From assembly GCA_016212515.1 (NCBI GenBank), contig JACRFZ010000099.1, positions 1 through 58,589 on the forward strand: a stretch of 58,589 nucleotides of DNA, in the 5' to 3' direction. This stretch comes from Candidatus Melainabacteria bacterium (lineage in GTDB: Bacteria; Cyanobacteriota; Vampirovibrionia; Obscuribacterales; Obscuribacteraceae). Below the pieces are notes generated by a model, which made no database searches, was not told where the DNA came from, and saw nothing but the letters and a program-made list of their open reading frames with translations. Position 1 is the stretch's first letter; each line of letters opens with the position of its first letter. Of the stretch, positions 43,323 through 51,893 are shown in pieces. The translations under genes were made by a program, and so were the position numbers.

Positions 43323-43957
43323 AGGTCGTTATTGTCTTCCTGTGCGGTCTGCGCTGCCTGGGGAAATCGTTCTTTCAGGCGATCGACGCCCAAGGAGAGT
43401 ATCATGGACCAGAAGAGGCACAGCATTTCTCTTATGCCTGTGAGTACGAAGGCGCAGTTGAGCAAGGCGCCGATTGAGTCGAAGCCAAGCTTACCCGGTA
43501 AATAATGTGAAGCTGCTACCAGGCAGATGGAAAGCAGGGCGAACTGTCTTGCGAAGTAGACCAGGTACTTGCTGACGGTAGATCTATCGAACAGCTTCTT
43601 TTGTTCTTTAAGCTCCGCCATTTTGGCTTCGCGGTTACGGCGCTCGGCCAGGGAATACTCTTTGAAGGTTTTGCCGGACTTCAATAGAACTAGCTGAGCG
43701 ATACTTAAATTGATCAGGATGGCGGATAGACTGATGCAGATTACAAGCAGGCAGCTTTCCAGAAAACCAAAAGAAAAGGTGACCTGCGGCATGCCGGCCA
43801 GAACATATTGCCAGACCATTACTTGCGCAAGTATGGCCGTGACCGGCATGGCTATGGGCGCCACCAGTGCAAAAAGGGCCAGGAAGCCCCATATCACCCT
43901 CCAGTCTTCTTTTGTCAGATCAGGTTTCCGCAGGTTGGGGGTGTTAGTGTTTGCCAT
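43319..43957 (-). CDS. Multi-span membrane protein
   Basis: 212 residues with about four to five hydrophobic segments (VIWGFLALFALVAPIAMPVTAILA; YVLAGMPQVTFSFGFLESCLLVICISLSAIL; VYFARQFALLSICLVAASHYL; LGFDSIGALLNCAFVLTGIREMLCLFWSMILSL) and a charged cytoplasmic loop (SLAERRNREAKMAELKEQKKLFD). No recognised family. It overlaps the next gene by four bases, so the two membrane proteins form an operon. Confidence 0.68.
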   Translation of the reverse strand: MANTNTPNLRKPDLTKEDWRVIWGFLALFALVAPIAMPVTAILAQVMVWQYVLAGMPQVTFSFGFLESCLLVICISLSAILINLSIAQLVLLKSGKTFKEYSLAERRNREAKMAELKEQKKLFDRSTVSKYLVYFARQFALLSICLVAASHYLPGKLGFDSIGALLNCAFVLTGIREMLCLFWSMILSLGVDRLKERFPQAAQTAQEDNNDL

Positions 43958-44091
43958 TTCGGTGCTCTTGCTTTTATTCTGTTGAGAGTTTCGTCTTTAA
44001 TACGCTTTTCTTTGATAGCTCCATTCTTGCACTTGACAACATGAAAGGTTACGCATCTAATGAATTGTTCAACATTTGGGGAAAGTGAGCC

Positions 44092-44655
44092 ATGAGTATC
44101 TTCAGTCCTTTGAATCCCCTGGAACCACTCGCCCTTGAGACTGAAAGGGTTGTTTTGCGGCGCTGGCGCAAAAGTGATTTCAAACCCTTCGCCCGCATGA
44201 ATCAAGACCCCATGGTCATGGAATTCTTTCCCCGTCGCCTCGATGCGGACGAAACACGGGCTATGATTCGCCGTATTGAAAGTGGTTTTGAAGAGCACGG
44301 TTTCGGGCTTTATGCCGTTGAACTGAAAGAGAACAATGCGTTCATAGGTTTTGTAGGACTTTCCGTACCTAAATTCAGCGCTCACTTCACTCCCTGTGTG
44401 GAAATAGGCTGGCGTTTGGCCTCGGAGTACTGGGGGCGCGGTCTGGCTACCGAGGCTGCCCGGGAAGTGATGAGAGCGGCTTTTCATGACTTCGGACTGG
44501 AAGAGATCGTCAGTATGACAGCCGTACCCAATCAGCGTTCAAGGCGGGTAATGGAAAAACTGGGCATGACCACGATGCCGGACGATGATTTCGATCACCC
44601 GCTGGTGCCTGAGGGTCCGCTCAAGCGCCATGTGCTCTATCGCAAGCGCCGCTGA
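44092..44655 (+). CDS. GNAT acetyltransferase, RimJ/RimL-like
   Basis: 187 residues. RimJ/RimL-type GNAT fold: LETERVVLRRWRKSDFKPF, FIGFVGL, EIGWRLASEYWGRGLATEAAREVMRAAF (acetyl-CoA loop) and VSMTAVPNQRSRRVMEKLGM (conserved Asn). Such enzymes acetylate protein N-termini or small molecules. ATG with a purine-rich leader (GGGGAAAGTGAG). Separated from the membrane-protein pair by a divergent intergenic region. Confidence 0.9.
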   Translation: MSIFSPLNPLEPLALETERVVLRRWRKSDFKPFARMNQDPMVMEFFPRRLDADETRAMIRRIESGFEEHGFGLYAVELKENNAFIGFVGLSVPKFSAHFTPCVEIGWRLASEYWGRGLATEAAREVMRAAFHDFGLEEIVSMTAVPNQRSRRVMEKLGMTTMPDDDFDHPLVPEGPLKRHVLYRKRR

Positions 44656-44760
44656 TCTCGGGTATAGAAGAAGTTTTACCGGCTAGGAAGTTTTTGTAGA
44701 TTTATCCTTCTTAGCTTTTGCATTAGCATTTGCTCGCGGACGGGTACATTTTGCTTTAGG

Positions 44761-44779
44761 CGGGGTTTGAAAGAACCCC
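44761..44779. terminator. GGGGTT-TGAAAG-AACCCC hairpin in leader
   Basis: Six-base perfect stem with a six-base loop, followed by GGGAACTTTT. It lies 106 bases after the GNAT stop and 34 bases before the MshEN-repeat gene start, so it could end the GNAT transcript or act as a leader element for the next gene. The T tract is short and displaced. Confidence 0.3.
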
Positions 44780-44812
44780 CGGGAACTTTTGGTAGCTTAG
44801 GGAGATTTGCCT

Positions 44813-46912
44813 ATGTTGGATGCCAGCGAGAGGAAGAAACTCGGTGGACTGATTGTTGAACTGGGACTGTTGGATAATCGCGATCTGGGACAGGCGCTCT
44901 CTATCGCCCAGGAGACCAGTCTGCCCCTGGGGCGAGTGCTGGTACTCTCGGAGATGCTGACGGAAGAAACCCTGCAAGGGGTTTTGCGTTGTCAGAGCTT
45001 GATGAAGCAAAATCTTGTAGACCTTGATCTGGCTCGTAAAGCTATGAAGCTGGTGGCCGAGGACGGCGTTTCTATTGATGACGCTCTCTTCAAGCTGGGT
45101 TGGAACCACGAAGCTACCAAGGACACCACCCCTCTGGGCGAACTGCTCATCGATGCCGGTTATGTCAGTCGGGAACAACTGCAGCAGACCCTGGAAAAAA
45201 GCTCCACCTCCGGTCTTCCCTTTGGTCGCCTTTTGGTCTTCAGCGGTATCCTGACGGAAGGACTCTTGACCGGTGCTCTCAATGCTCAGATTCTCATTCG
45301 CGACGGCAAACTGAGCAAGCAGCAGGCCGTAGAGGCCTTGAAGGAAGCCAGGCAGCGCCAGGTGACAGTGGAAGTGCAGTTGAAGGAGAAGGGCTTCTAT
45401 GATTTGCCCAGCCGCAGTTGTCCGCGACTGGGAGAGCTTTTGCTATTCTGTGGAGTTATTTCTCAATCCGACTTAGTCAGCGCCCTTGAGCTTGGCCTGA
45501 TGAATAAGACTCCCGTGGGGCAGGTTCTCACCTCTTCCAACCAGGTCAGCCGCAAGATTATGGATGCTGCCCTGCACGTGCAAAACCTCATGGCCGAGCA
45601 GACCATGAGCATCACCGATGCGCGCGCCGTGATCAGTGCCGTGAAGGAAGGCAGTTCTCTGGAGGATGCCATTTCCGAGCTTCAGAGTGAGGCGGAGGAG
45701 TCGGGTAGCGAGGAAGCCGAGCCTGAGAAGCATTACCTGTCGCTATTTGAGTTCCTCAAGAACCTCGGTCGCACCGATGAAGCGCAGGTGAACGAAGCTT
45801 TCCAGATCGCCATGCACAATTCCGACGTGCTTTCACAGGTGCTTTTGATTTCAGGCAGCCTTGACGCCAAGACCATCGAAAGGGCGGAGAAGTGTCGCAA
45901 GCTAGTGCAAGACAAGAAGTCGCCCATGGAACACGGCAATATCGCTTTTGACTATGCGGAAAGGTTCGATATTGACGTCTCCCAGGCTCTCAAAGAGTTG
46001 CAGTGGCACAGACCGGAAGAGATGGACGAAGAAGAACTGGAAGCCCTCACCGAGGAGTCTGCGGAAAAGCCCGCTGTGGCGGAGAAGTCGGGAGTTGGTG
46101 CGGCTAAAGCTGCCGCCCACAAAGGTCGTCATGCAGAGAAAACGCCGGCTGGTCGTGGGCATGGTGCCACTGGTGGTAGTGGCAATGGCGCCGACAAAGA
46201 GCATGACGACGGTGCCGAAGCTGATGGCTCGGAAGCTGTGGATGCCCATGCCGAGGCTGTCAGCGAATGGGAAACTTTAACCAAGAAGCTTGAGCATTTG
46301 AGTATTTCAGGCAAGCTTGATAAGGCCCTCGACACGCGCATCAGACTCCTGCAGCTTGCTGAAGAATTTTTCCCCGAGCGTCGTATCGACTGTCTCGATG
46401 CCGTAGCCGCCCTCTATGTGCAGCGTCTGAACATGGACCAGGCCGAGCAGTATTATCTTAAATCAATGGAGTTGCGCAAGGCCGAGGGCGAGGATAATGG
46501 CCCCAGGCTGGCTCAAGGCTATTGCAACCTTGGCAAAGTAAGCTATTTCAAACAAGATTACCCGGCGGCAGAAGAGCATGCCCGCAAGTTTATCGAAGTA
46601 ATTGCCAACAGTCTCGGTAAGGGGCACCCTGATGTAGCCTGCGGCTGGCAGAATCTGGCTAATATTTTCTATGTGCAAAAGAAATATGTGCAAGCTCAGC
46701 GTGCCTATCAAGTAGGTATTCAAATCTGTGAAAAGGGGCTGGGAGAGACACATCCGACCACGGTGCAGATGAAGCGCAGCTACAGCATTTTGCTTGCCGC
46801 CATGGATCCCGATGACGCGGCCAACTTGCGCCGGAGCGGCTCACTCGGAGTTATCACCGGCAGTTGGCGCACCCTGCCGCCGGATGCCGGTCAGTCTCTG
46901 CACGAGAAGTAA
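44813..46912 (+). CDS. Four tandem MshEN/GspE-N-like repeats fused to a TPR domain
   Basis: 699 residues from ATG 44813 (AGGGAG eight bases upstream). Residues 9-97, 107-195, 205-292 and 309-398 are four related units of about 90 residues, each starting with (R/K)LGxLLxxxGxxxxxxLxxALxxx and containing a second LxGxLL-type half. The heads resemble the MshEN (T2SSE_N) module, whose consensus RLGxxLxxxGxxxxxxLxxALxxQ binds c-di-GMP in MshE. Unit 1 (KLGGLIVELGLLDNRDLGQALSIAQ) is closest; later units lack the R or Q. A charged, Gly/Ala/Glu-rich linker (about 400-480) precedes TPR repeats of the kinesin-light-chain type (LAQGYCNLGKVSYFKQDYPAAEEHARKFIEVIANSLGKGHPDVACGWQNLANIFYVQKKYVQAQRAYQVGI). No ATPase domain is present. 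Confidence 0.78.
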   Translation: MLDASERKKLGGLIVELGLLDNRDLGQALSIAQETSLPLGRVLVLSEMLTEETLQGVLRCQSLMKQNLVDLDLARKAMKLVAEDGVSIDDALFKLGWNHEATKDTTPLGELLIDAGYVSREQLQQTLEKSSTSGLPFGRLLVFSGILTEGLLTGALNAQILIRDGKLSKQQAVEALKEARQRQVTVEVQLKEKGFYDLPSRSCPRLGELLLFCGVISQSDLVSALELGLMNKTPVGQVLTSSNQVSRKIMDAALHVQNLMAEQTMSITDARAVISAVKEGSSLEDAISELQSEAEESGSEEAEPEKHYLSLFEFLKNLGRTDEAQVNEAFQIAMHNSDVLSQVLLISGSLDAKTIERAEKCRKLVQDKKSPMEHGNIAFDYAERFDIDVSQALKELQWHRPEEMDEEELEALTEESAEKPAVAEKSGVGAAKAAAHKGRHAEKTPAGRGHGATGGSGNGADKEHDDGAEADGSEAVDAHAEAVSEWETLTKKLEHLSISGKLDKALDTRIRLLQLAEEFFPERRIDCLDAVAALYVQRLNMDQAEQYYLKSMELRKAEGEDNGPRLAQGYCNLGKVSYFKQDYPAAEEHARKFIEVIANSLGKGHPDVACGWQNLANIFYVQKKYVQAQRAYQVGIQICEKGLGETHPTTVQMKRSYSILLAAMDPDDAANLRRSGSLGVITGSWRTLPPDAGQSLHEK

Positions 46913-47013
46913 GTCGCTGTCTCCGAAAACTTTCTGGTTGACTGCGGGAATAAACCCCTGCTCTCGCTCGTATATGAACGTGCAAGCGTGATTGGAGTGG
47001 GAAGTCAGGCAGA

Positions 47014-47769
47014 ATGAGATTAGTTCCAGGAATATTGTTTCTAGCAGCCCTCTTGGCGATGGTTTCAACAGGAGCCTCCAGGGCTGATAGTGGAGACGAT
47101 AGACCGCCGGTGGTGGTGGAATTGTTCACATCAGAGGGTTGCAGTAGTTGTCCGCCTGCAGATAAGCTGCTTGCGGAACTCTCGAAGATGAACGGTTCCT
47201 CGGTCATCATTTTGAGTGAGCACGTAGATTACTGGGACTATCTTGGCTGGCGCGACCCCTTTTCCGCTCCCCTCTTCACCGATAGGCAGCGGCATTATGC
47301 GCGAGTCTTAAATCAGGATAGTGTTTATACACCAGAGATAGTAATTAATGGTGCGATTGGCTTTGTTGGAACGGATCGGCAAAAGGCTGAAAAGGAAATC
47401 ACAGGAAGAACGGCGCTTCCAAGGGACCGCTTTCTCTTTGAGGCTGTTGAAAAAAACAACGGACACTCGGCTGATATTGTTTTGAAAGATACAGGTCTGC
47501 CGTTATCTAAAGACGAGCGAATGGTCGTGTTTCTAACGGAAGATCAGGTTTCCGTGCCTGTAAGAGCCGGGGAGAACTCGGGGCGGGTATTAAACCACGC
47601 GGGCGTCGTCAGGGAGTCCTTGCTTTTTGATAAGGTGCCGCCTCGCTTTGAGCTTCCTGTTCCATCGTCTGGACGTTCTCAAGCCTTCAAGGTGGTAGTC
47701 CTCCGGCAAAATATGCGCACCATGTCCATAACCGGTGCCGGTGCTTCTCGGCTGGTAAAGGCAATTTAG
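47014..47769 (+). CDS. DUF1223 thioredoxin-like secreted protein
   Basis: 251 residues. Signal peptide (VPGILFLAALLAMVSTGASRAD). The DUF1223 core follows: VVVELFTSEGCSSCPPADKLLAEL (CSSC in the thioredoxin-like position), LSEHVDYWDYLGWRDPFSAPLFTDRQRHYARVL, SVYTPEIVINGAIGFVGTD. It probably acts in periplasmic redox or metal handling by analogy with the fold, but the family is uncharacterised. ATG start; single gene between the MshEN-repeat gene and the convergent peptidase. Confidence 0.9.
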   Translation: MRLVPGILFLAALLAMVSTGASRADSGDDRPPVVVELFTSEGCSSCPPADKLLAELSKMNGSSVIILSEHVDYWDYLGWRDPFSAPLFTDRQRHYARVLNQDSVYTPEIVINGAIGFVGTDRQKAEKEITGRTALPRDRFLFEAVEKNNGHSADIVLKDTGLPLSKDERMVVFLTEDQVSVPVRAGENSGRVLNHAGVVRESLLFDKVPPRFELPVPSSGRSQAFKVVVLRQNMRTMSITGAGASRLVKAI

Positions 47770-47862
47770 TCAGCCAGAGAAGGACTGAGGTATTGGATCG
47801 CCTGGTATTTTGCGCAATTTCGCTGCGTTGTTTTTTTGTAGTCGGCAATGAATGCCGGACCA

Positions 47863-50433
47863 CTAAAAATCCAGAGCCAGTTTGAGAAAAGCCAGCTTGT
47901 CCCTTATCTCCCAACTGTAGCCGCGGCGATTGTGTCCTGAGCCTTTCTCCAGGCGCAATACCACAGGGTTGCCGCCCTTACCGGTCTGGGCGGCAAGCAG
48001 GGCTGCCGCAAATTTATAGCTGTGCCAGGGTGGAACCCGGTCGTCGGCTTCCGCCGCGCAAAGCAGCAAGGGCGGAAACTTCTTCTGTTTATCATCCTTG
48101 CCGTGCTGTGGGATATTGTGACAGGGAGAGTACCTTCTCAGCACTTGGAATTGCTTCTTCTTGCTCACTGAGCCGTATTCGGCTTCCCAGTGGGCTCCTA
48201 CCGTATGGTCTGCGAATTTGAGCATGTCAAAGAGACCGTTTACAGCAATAGCCGCTCCGAAGAGCCCGGGCTTTTGTGTGGTGACGGCTCCCACGGTCAG
48301 TCCGCCGTTACTGGTGCCTTGAATGGCCAGTTTGCGCGCACTGGTGATTTTGTTCTTTATTACATATTCGGCACAGTCGAATACGTCGTCGTAGGTGCGC
48401 TGTTTCTTTTCGAGGGTGGCATCATCGTGCCAGCTCTTGCCCAATTCGTTGCCGCCGCGCAAATAGGGTTGCAGCCAGATGCCGCCCAGAGCCGTCCATG
48501 ATAGAAGTTCGTAAGAATGGAAGGGTGTCCAGGGAATGCGAAAGCCGCCATAGACATGCATCAGGGCCGGCGTGTTTTTATTGGGCCTGACACTTTTTCG
48601 ATGCACCATCCACATGGGTATTTCTTTGCCGTCACTGGCTTTAACCTGAATGAGCTTCTTCACGATATCCGCAGTGGGCTTGACCGTTTGCGGGAATAGC
48701 AGCCTCAGCCGCTTGCTTCTGAGGTTGTAGAAGTAAGAGGCGACCGGCTCGTTAAAATGCAATATGGAGTAAAGAACGTCTTGATTTTGTCTGTTGGTGG
48801 AAAGGTTGACCACAAAGCCTTTAAAGGGAAGCGGTATTTCACCGCAGGCAGTGCCGTCAGTCCGGAAGACTCGCAGTTGATTGGCTTCCCCTTTACCGGT
48901 GAGATACTGGGCGATGATGTTGTCTTTGGTGAAGCGCAGCCGTTGTAAGATATCTTGCCCTTGCGGAATAATCACTTTCGGCTTCGATACCTCAAGCTTC
49001 TCTTCATTCAACTCCAGGGCAATCAGCTCGCCCCGGTCGGCGTGTTCGAAGGAAATAAAATAGAGTTTGCCGTCTCGTGAGCCCACGAAGTTGTGTTCGT
49101 TGGGCTTGCCGCCGAAGAGGGGAATAATGCTTGTCTGCCGGTTGTCGCTCTTAGAAACTTTTAGATAGGTGATACCTTTGGTGGTGCGCGGCACCAGTTC
49201 TCTTACCAGAGCAATGTCTTTAGAAACATAGCTGACGGAAAGATAAGCCGTATCATTGCGCAGCGGCCTGAGCAGGGTTTTGGGTCTGCCTGTGCGGGAC
49301 AGGGGTTGGTAGACCACTTCGACTTCTTTGCCCAGAGGTGTTAGATCCGGCGGCTGGTTCAAGCCGGCACCGTCCGCTCGCGTATTCTTCGATCCCCTTC
49401 GAGCGGTTGTTGTCGGCTGTTTGCAGCGCTTCCAGAATATTAGACCGTTGCCGTCCGGGTGAAAGGCTATTTCTCCCGTGCGTACCCGCAACAGAATGTG
49501 AGGCAGATCTTTGCCTGTTTTCAGATTCCTGACCCGCCATTCCTCCCAGTCAGAGCCGTTTTTGGTCAGTCCGTAGGCTACCAGTGTGCCGTTTTTGTGA
49601 AAGCGGGTCTCGGCAATGTAATGGCCTTCGGGGCAGATGTCTTTGCCTCGAAATACTACTTTGGGCTTGGAGAAGGCGCTCTTGGCCCTTTTGATGGTGC
49701 GATGGATGGTGCCGTTTTCGGTTTCTCTAAAGTAATAGTAATCGCCGATGCGGTAGGGCATTTCTCGGCTTATTGCGTTGCCGACGCGATGAAAGTCTCT
49801 GGGATTTTCGTAGTTTAAGAGGCTCAAGTTTAAAACAGCAAGGCTGTGCTTTTGTAACTGATTGAGCCAGTTTCTGGTGCGTTCGTCTTTTAGATCTTCC
49901 AGATAAGCGAAGGGGTCAAAAATTACTTCTCCATGCCGTTTGCGGCTTGCATCGTCGGCTTTCGGCGGCGGGGCCTGCAAGGTTAGTATGTGCCGCTTGA
50001 ATTTCGCAAACAGATCCCGGCGCAACTTGCGGCACAGGGCTTTCTGAGCGGAAGTCTTGAGGCTGTTGTAGCTCTGAAGATTGGTAAGAATGGCGGTGAG
50101 ATAATTGAAGGCAATGAGAAAGCAGTCTTCCTGGCTGTTCAGGTACTTTGCGGCGTTCTGGTAATGATTTAAGGCCTTGCTGAATTTTCTTAATTGGGCG
50201 GCTGCTACACCGGCACCGGTAAGCATGATGCACTTTCGGTGTTCGCGCTCTAGTTTGAGTGAGTCTAGTTTGTTGGCGCAGTCCAGGTAATTATTTTCTA
50301 CACCGACCCAGTCTTGCCTGACCCAGGCTTCATCGCCGGCTTTGCGCAGGGCCATGTAGGCTTTTTCGTCGCTAACCTGGCTCTTCCGACTGGTCAATGG
50401 GGTCTGGTCCTCGCGGCACAATTCATTACCCAT
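47863..50433 (-). CDS. Prolyl-oligopeptidase-family serine peptidase with N-terminal helical extension
   Basis: 856 residues, no signal peptide. Catalytic triad: nucleophile in IQGTSNGGLTVGA, Asp in AADDRVPPWHS, His in KGSGHNRRGYS, all in the C-terminal hydrolase domain. A seven-blade-propeller-like region precedes it (repeated WRVRNL, YQPLSRTGRP, LYFISFEHADRGELIALEL type strands). Residues 1-150 form an extra TPR-like helical domain (AYMALRKAGDEAWVRQDWVGVENNYLDCANKLDSLKLE, VAAAQLRKFSKALNHYQNAAKYLNSQ) not present in typical prolyl oligopeptidases of about 700 residues. Cytoplasmic oligopeptide hydrolase by family. Confidence 0.93.
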   Translation of the reverse strand: MGNELCREDQTPLTSRKSQVSDEKAYMALRKAGDEAWVRQDWVGVENNYLDCANKLDSLKLEREHRKCIMLTGAGVAAAQLRKFSKALNHYQNAAKYLNSQEDCFLIAFNYLTAILTNLQSYNSLKTSAQKALCRKLRRDLFAKFKRHILTLQAPPPKADDASRKRHGEVIFDPFAYLEDLKDERTRNWLNQLQKHSLAVLNLSLLNYENPRDFHRVGNAISREMPYRIGDYYYFRETENGTIHRTIKRAKSAFSKPKVVFRGKDICPEGHYIAETRFHKNGTLVAYGLTKNGSDWEEWRVRNLKTGKDLPHILLRVRTGEIAFHPDGNGLIFWKRCKQPTTTARRGSKNTRADGAGLNQPPDLTPLGKEVEVVYQPLSRTGRPKTLLRPLRNDTAYLSVSYVSKDIALVRELVPRTTKGITYLKVSKSDNRQTSIIPLFGGKPNEHNFVGSRDGKLYFISFEHADRGELIALELNEEKLEVSKPKVIIPQGQDILQRLRFTKDNIIAQYLTGKGEANQLRVFRTDGTACGEIPLPFKGFVVNLSTNRQNQDVLYSILHFNEPVASYFYNLRSKRLRLLFPQTVKPTADIVKKLIQVKASDGKEIPMWMVHRKSVRPNKNTPALMHVYGGFRIPWTPFHSYELLSWTALGGIWLQPYLRGGNELGKSWHDDATLEKKQRTYDDVFDCAEYVIKNKITSARKLAIQGTSNGGLTVGAVTTQKPGLFGAAIAVNGLFDMLKFADHTVGAHWEAEYGSVSKKKQFQVLRRYSPCHNIPQHGKDDKQKKFPPLLLCAAEADDRVPPWHSYKFAAALLAAQTGKGGNPVVLRLEKGSGHNRRGYSWEIRDKLAFLKLALDF

Positions 50434-50552
50434 TATAGATACCCGCTCTTACCGCTTTCGACAGCAGGATAAGGCGGTTTAAGGTTCAGGTATTTCCCCA
50501 TGGTCTGGAGTGCGGCAATGAGGGAGGATAGCAGCAATCTGGAGGTAGGGAA

Positions 50553-50939
50553 ATGAGCAAGGTTCTTGAGGCACCCATTGTCGGTCGGAACACGCCGGTT
50601 ACTTCGCCCCAAGTATGCCAGGCGGCGCCCCGTGCTTCAACTGAAGAAAGTGAGTGCAGCGGTGCTTGCCGGGTCAATACTGCCGGTACGGTGCGAGTAA
50701 ATAATATGGCTAATCTTGAGAGCTACATCACCAGCGTCGAGTGGGGGCTGGCTGCCGGCTTTCTTGTGGTCGGTGTGAGTTTGATGGTGAAGTCTGCCCG
50801 CCTTCACTCTTTCAGTAAGATGACGGCTTTCCACAAGTGTCTTCTGGGGCTTGTCTGTATTTACCTGAGTACCCGCATGCCCGGCATAATCACATTTTTG
50901 CTCATGGGCGATACAAGTAACATAGATCTGTTCAGTTAA
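50553..50939 (+). CDS. Two-span hypothetical membrane protein
   Basis: 128 residues. A polar N-terminal 55 residues with a Cys cluster (SECSGAC), then two spans (WGLAAGFLVVGVSLMV and CLLGLVCIYLSTRMPGIITFLLM). GGAGGTAGGG is a strong ribosome-binding site before the ATG. No recognised family. It converges with the TPR protein that ends at 50949. Confidence 0.6.
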   Translation: MSKVLEAPIVGRNTPVTSPQVCQAAPRASTEESECSGACRVNTAGTVRVNNMANLESYITSVEWGLAAGFLVVGVSLMVKSARLHSFSKMTAFHKCLLGLVCIYLSTRMPGIITFLLMGDTSNIDLFS

Positions 50940-50948
50940 GGCGCGCCT

Positions 50949-51821
50949 CTATTTGTGGCTTTTGCTTTCCTTGCTTTCATCGGTGCTGTTGTGGTAGCTG
51001 CGCACGTAGAGGTTGGAGCCTTCCGGTATAAGCTTCGGACCTTTCTTGCAGTTCTTTTCGCTCATCAGGTCTTGCAGATTTTCCGCCGATTTTTGCAGTT
51101 CACTGGTTCTTTTACCGGCGCTTAATTTGTGCATGGAAGACTGACCGTCATAAAACGACTTGATGGCTTCCAGTTGTTTGAGGCTGTCGGCGGGCAAAGG
51201 CAATTGATGCACTCGCCCGCGTCTGATGTACTTCATGGCGTCCAGGAGTTCGTTTTTCTGCCTGGCCACCACGTCGGCTCCGCGCCGGGCGGTGCTGTCT
51301 GCCAGTTCGGCGGCAATGCGCTCATTTAGTTCCCGTTCTCTATCTACCTGTTCTTTCAGACTGGCGGCAGTCTTCTCTTTGCGCAGCTCGGTCTGCGATT
51401 TAGGCGGCGGTAGAGGCGGCGGCAGGGGCTTTTGCTCTGCTTCGCCTGTGCCTGTCTCTACTCCCATGTATTTGAGAGCGAGCTTGGAGAGTTTGCCGGC
51501 TTCCTTCTCGGGTTCGAGGGCGTAGGCAATACGAAACTCTCTTATGGCGGCATCTCTTTGCCCCAGGTGCACAAAGGAATTAGCCAGATAATAGTGCAGC
51601 ACGGCATTGTTGAAGTCTTGGGAGAGAGCACCGCTCAAGTGGCTGACTGCCTCTTTGTAGTCGCCTGTGTTGTAGGCAGCAATGCCCTCCTTCAGGTCGG
51701 GGCTTAAGGCCATTGCCGCAGTCTGACCGCACAAGCAAGAGGCAAGAGCCAGGGCCAAAGAAAAACTGCGGACCCTACCGGGCGCATCCTTTTGCTGCCA
51801 TTGAGTCTTAGCTCTCTTCAC
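50949..51821 (-). CDS. Secreted TPR protein downstream of the Tad-like genes
   Basis: 290 residues. Signal peptide (VRSFSLALALASCLCGQTAAMA), TPR repeats (GIAAYNTGDYKEAVSHLSGALSQDFNNAVLHYYLANSFVHLGQRDAAIREFRIAYALEPEKE), a Pro-rich linker (KPLPPPLPPP) and a charged coiled-coil tail (LKEQVDRERELNERIAAELADSTARRG). GTG start with AGGA at spacing 11. It follows the Tad-like genes at 72 bases on the same strand and may be part of that unit, but no Tad-specific motif is visible. Confidence 0.74.
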   Translation of the reverse strand: MKRAKTQWQQKDAPGRVRSFSLALALASCLCGQTAAMALSPDLKEGIAAYNTGDYKEAVSHLSGALSQDFNNAVLHYYLANSFVHLGQRDAAIREFRIAYALEPEKEAGKLSKLALKYMGVETGTGEAEQKPLPPPLPPPKSQTELRKEKTAASLKEQVDRERELNERIAAELADSTARRGADVVARQKNELLDAMKYIRRGRVHQLPLPADSLKQLEAIKSFYDGQSSMHKLSAGKRTSELQKSAENLQDLMSEKNCKKGPKLIPEGSNLYVRSYHNSTDESKESKSHK

Positions 51822-51893
51822 CGTGTTTTTGTCCTGATGACCATTTATTTGATTATCCCCTAATTTCCTTGAACACAGTTGCTTTTTTCACAA

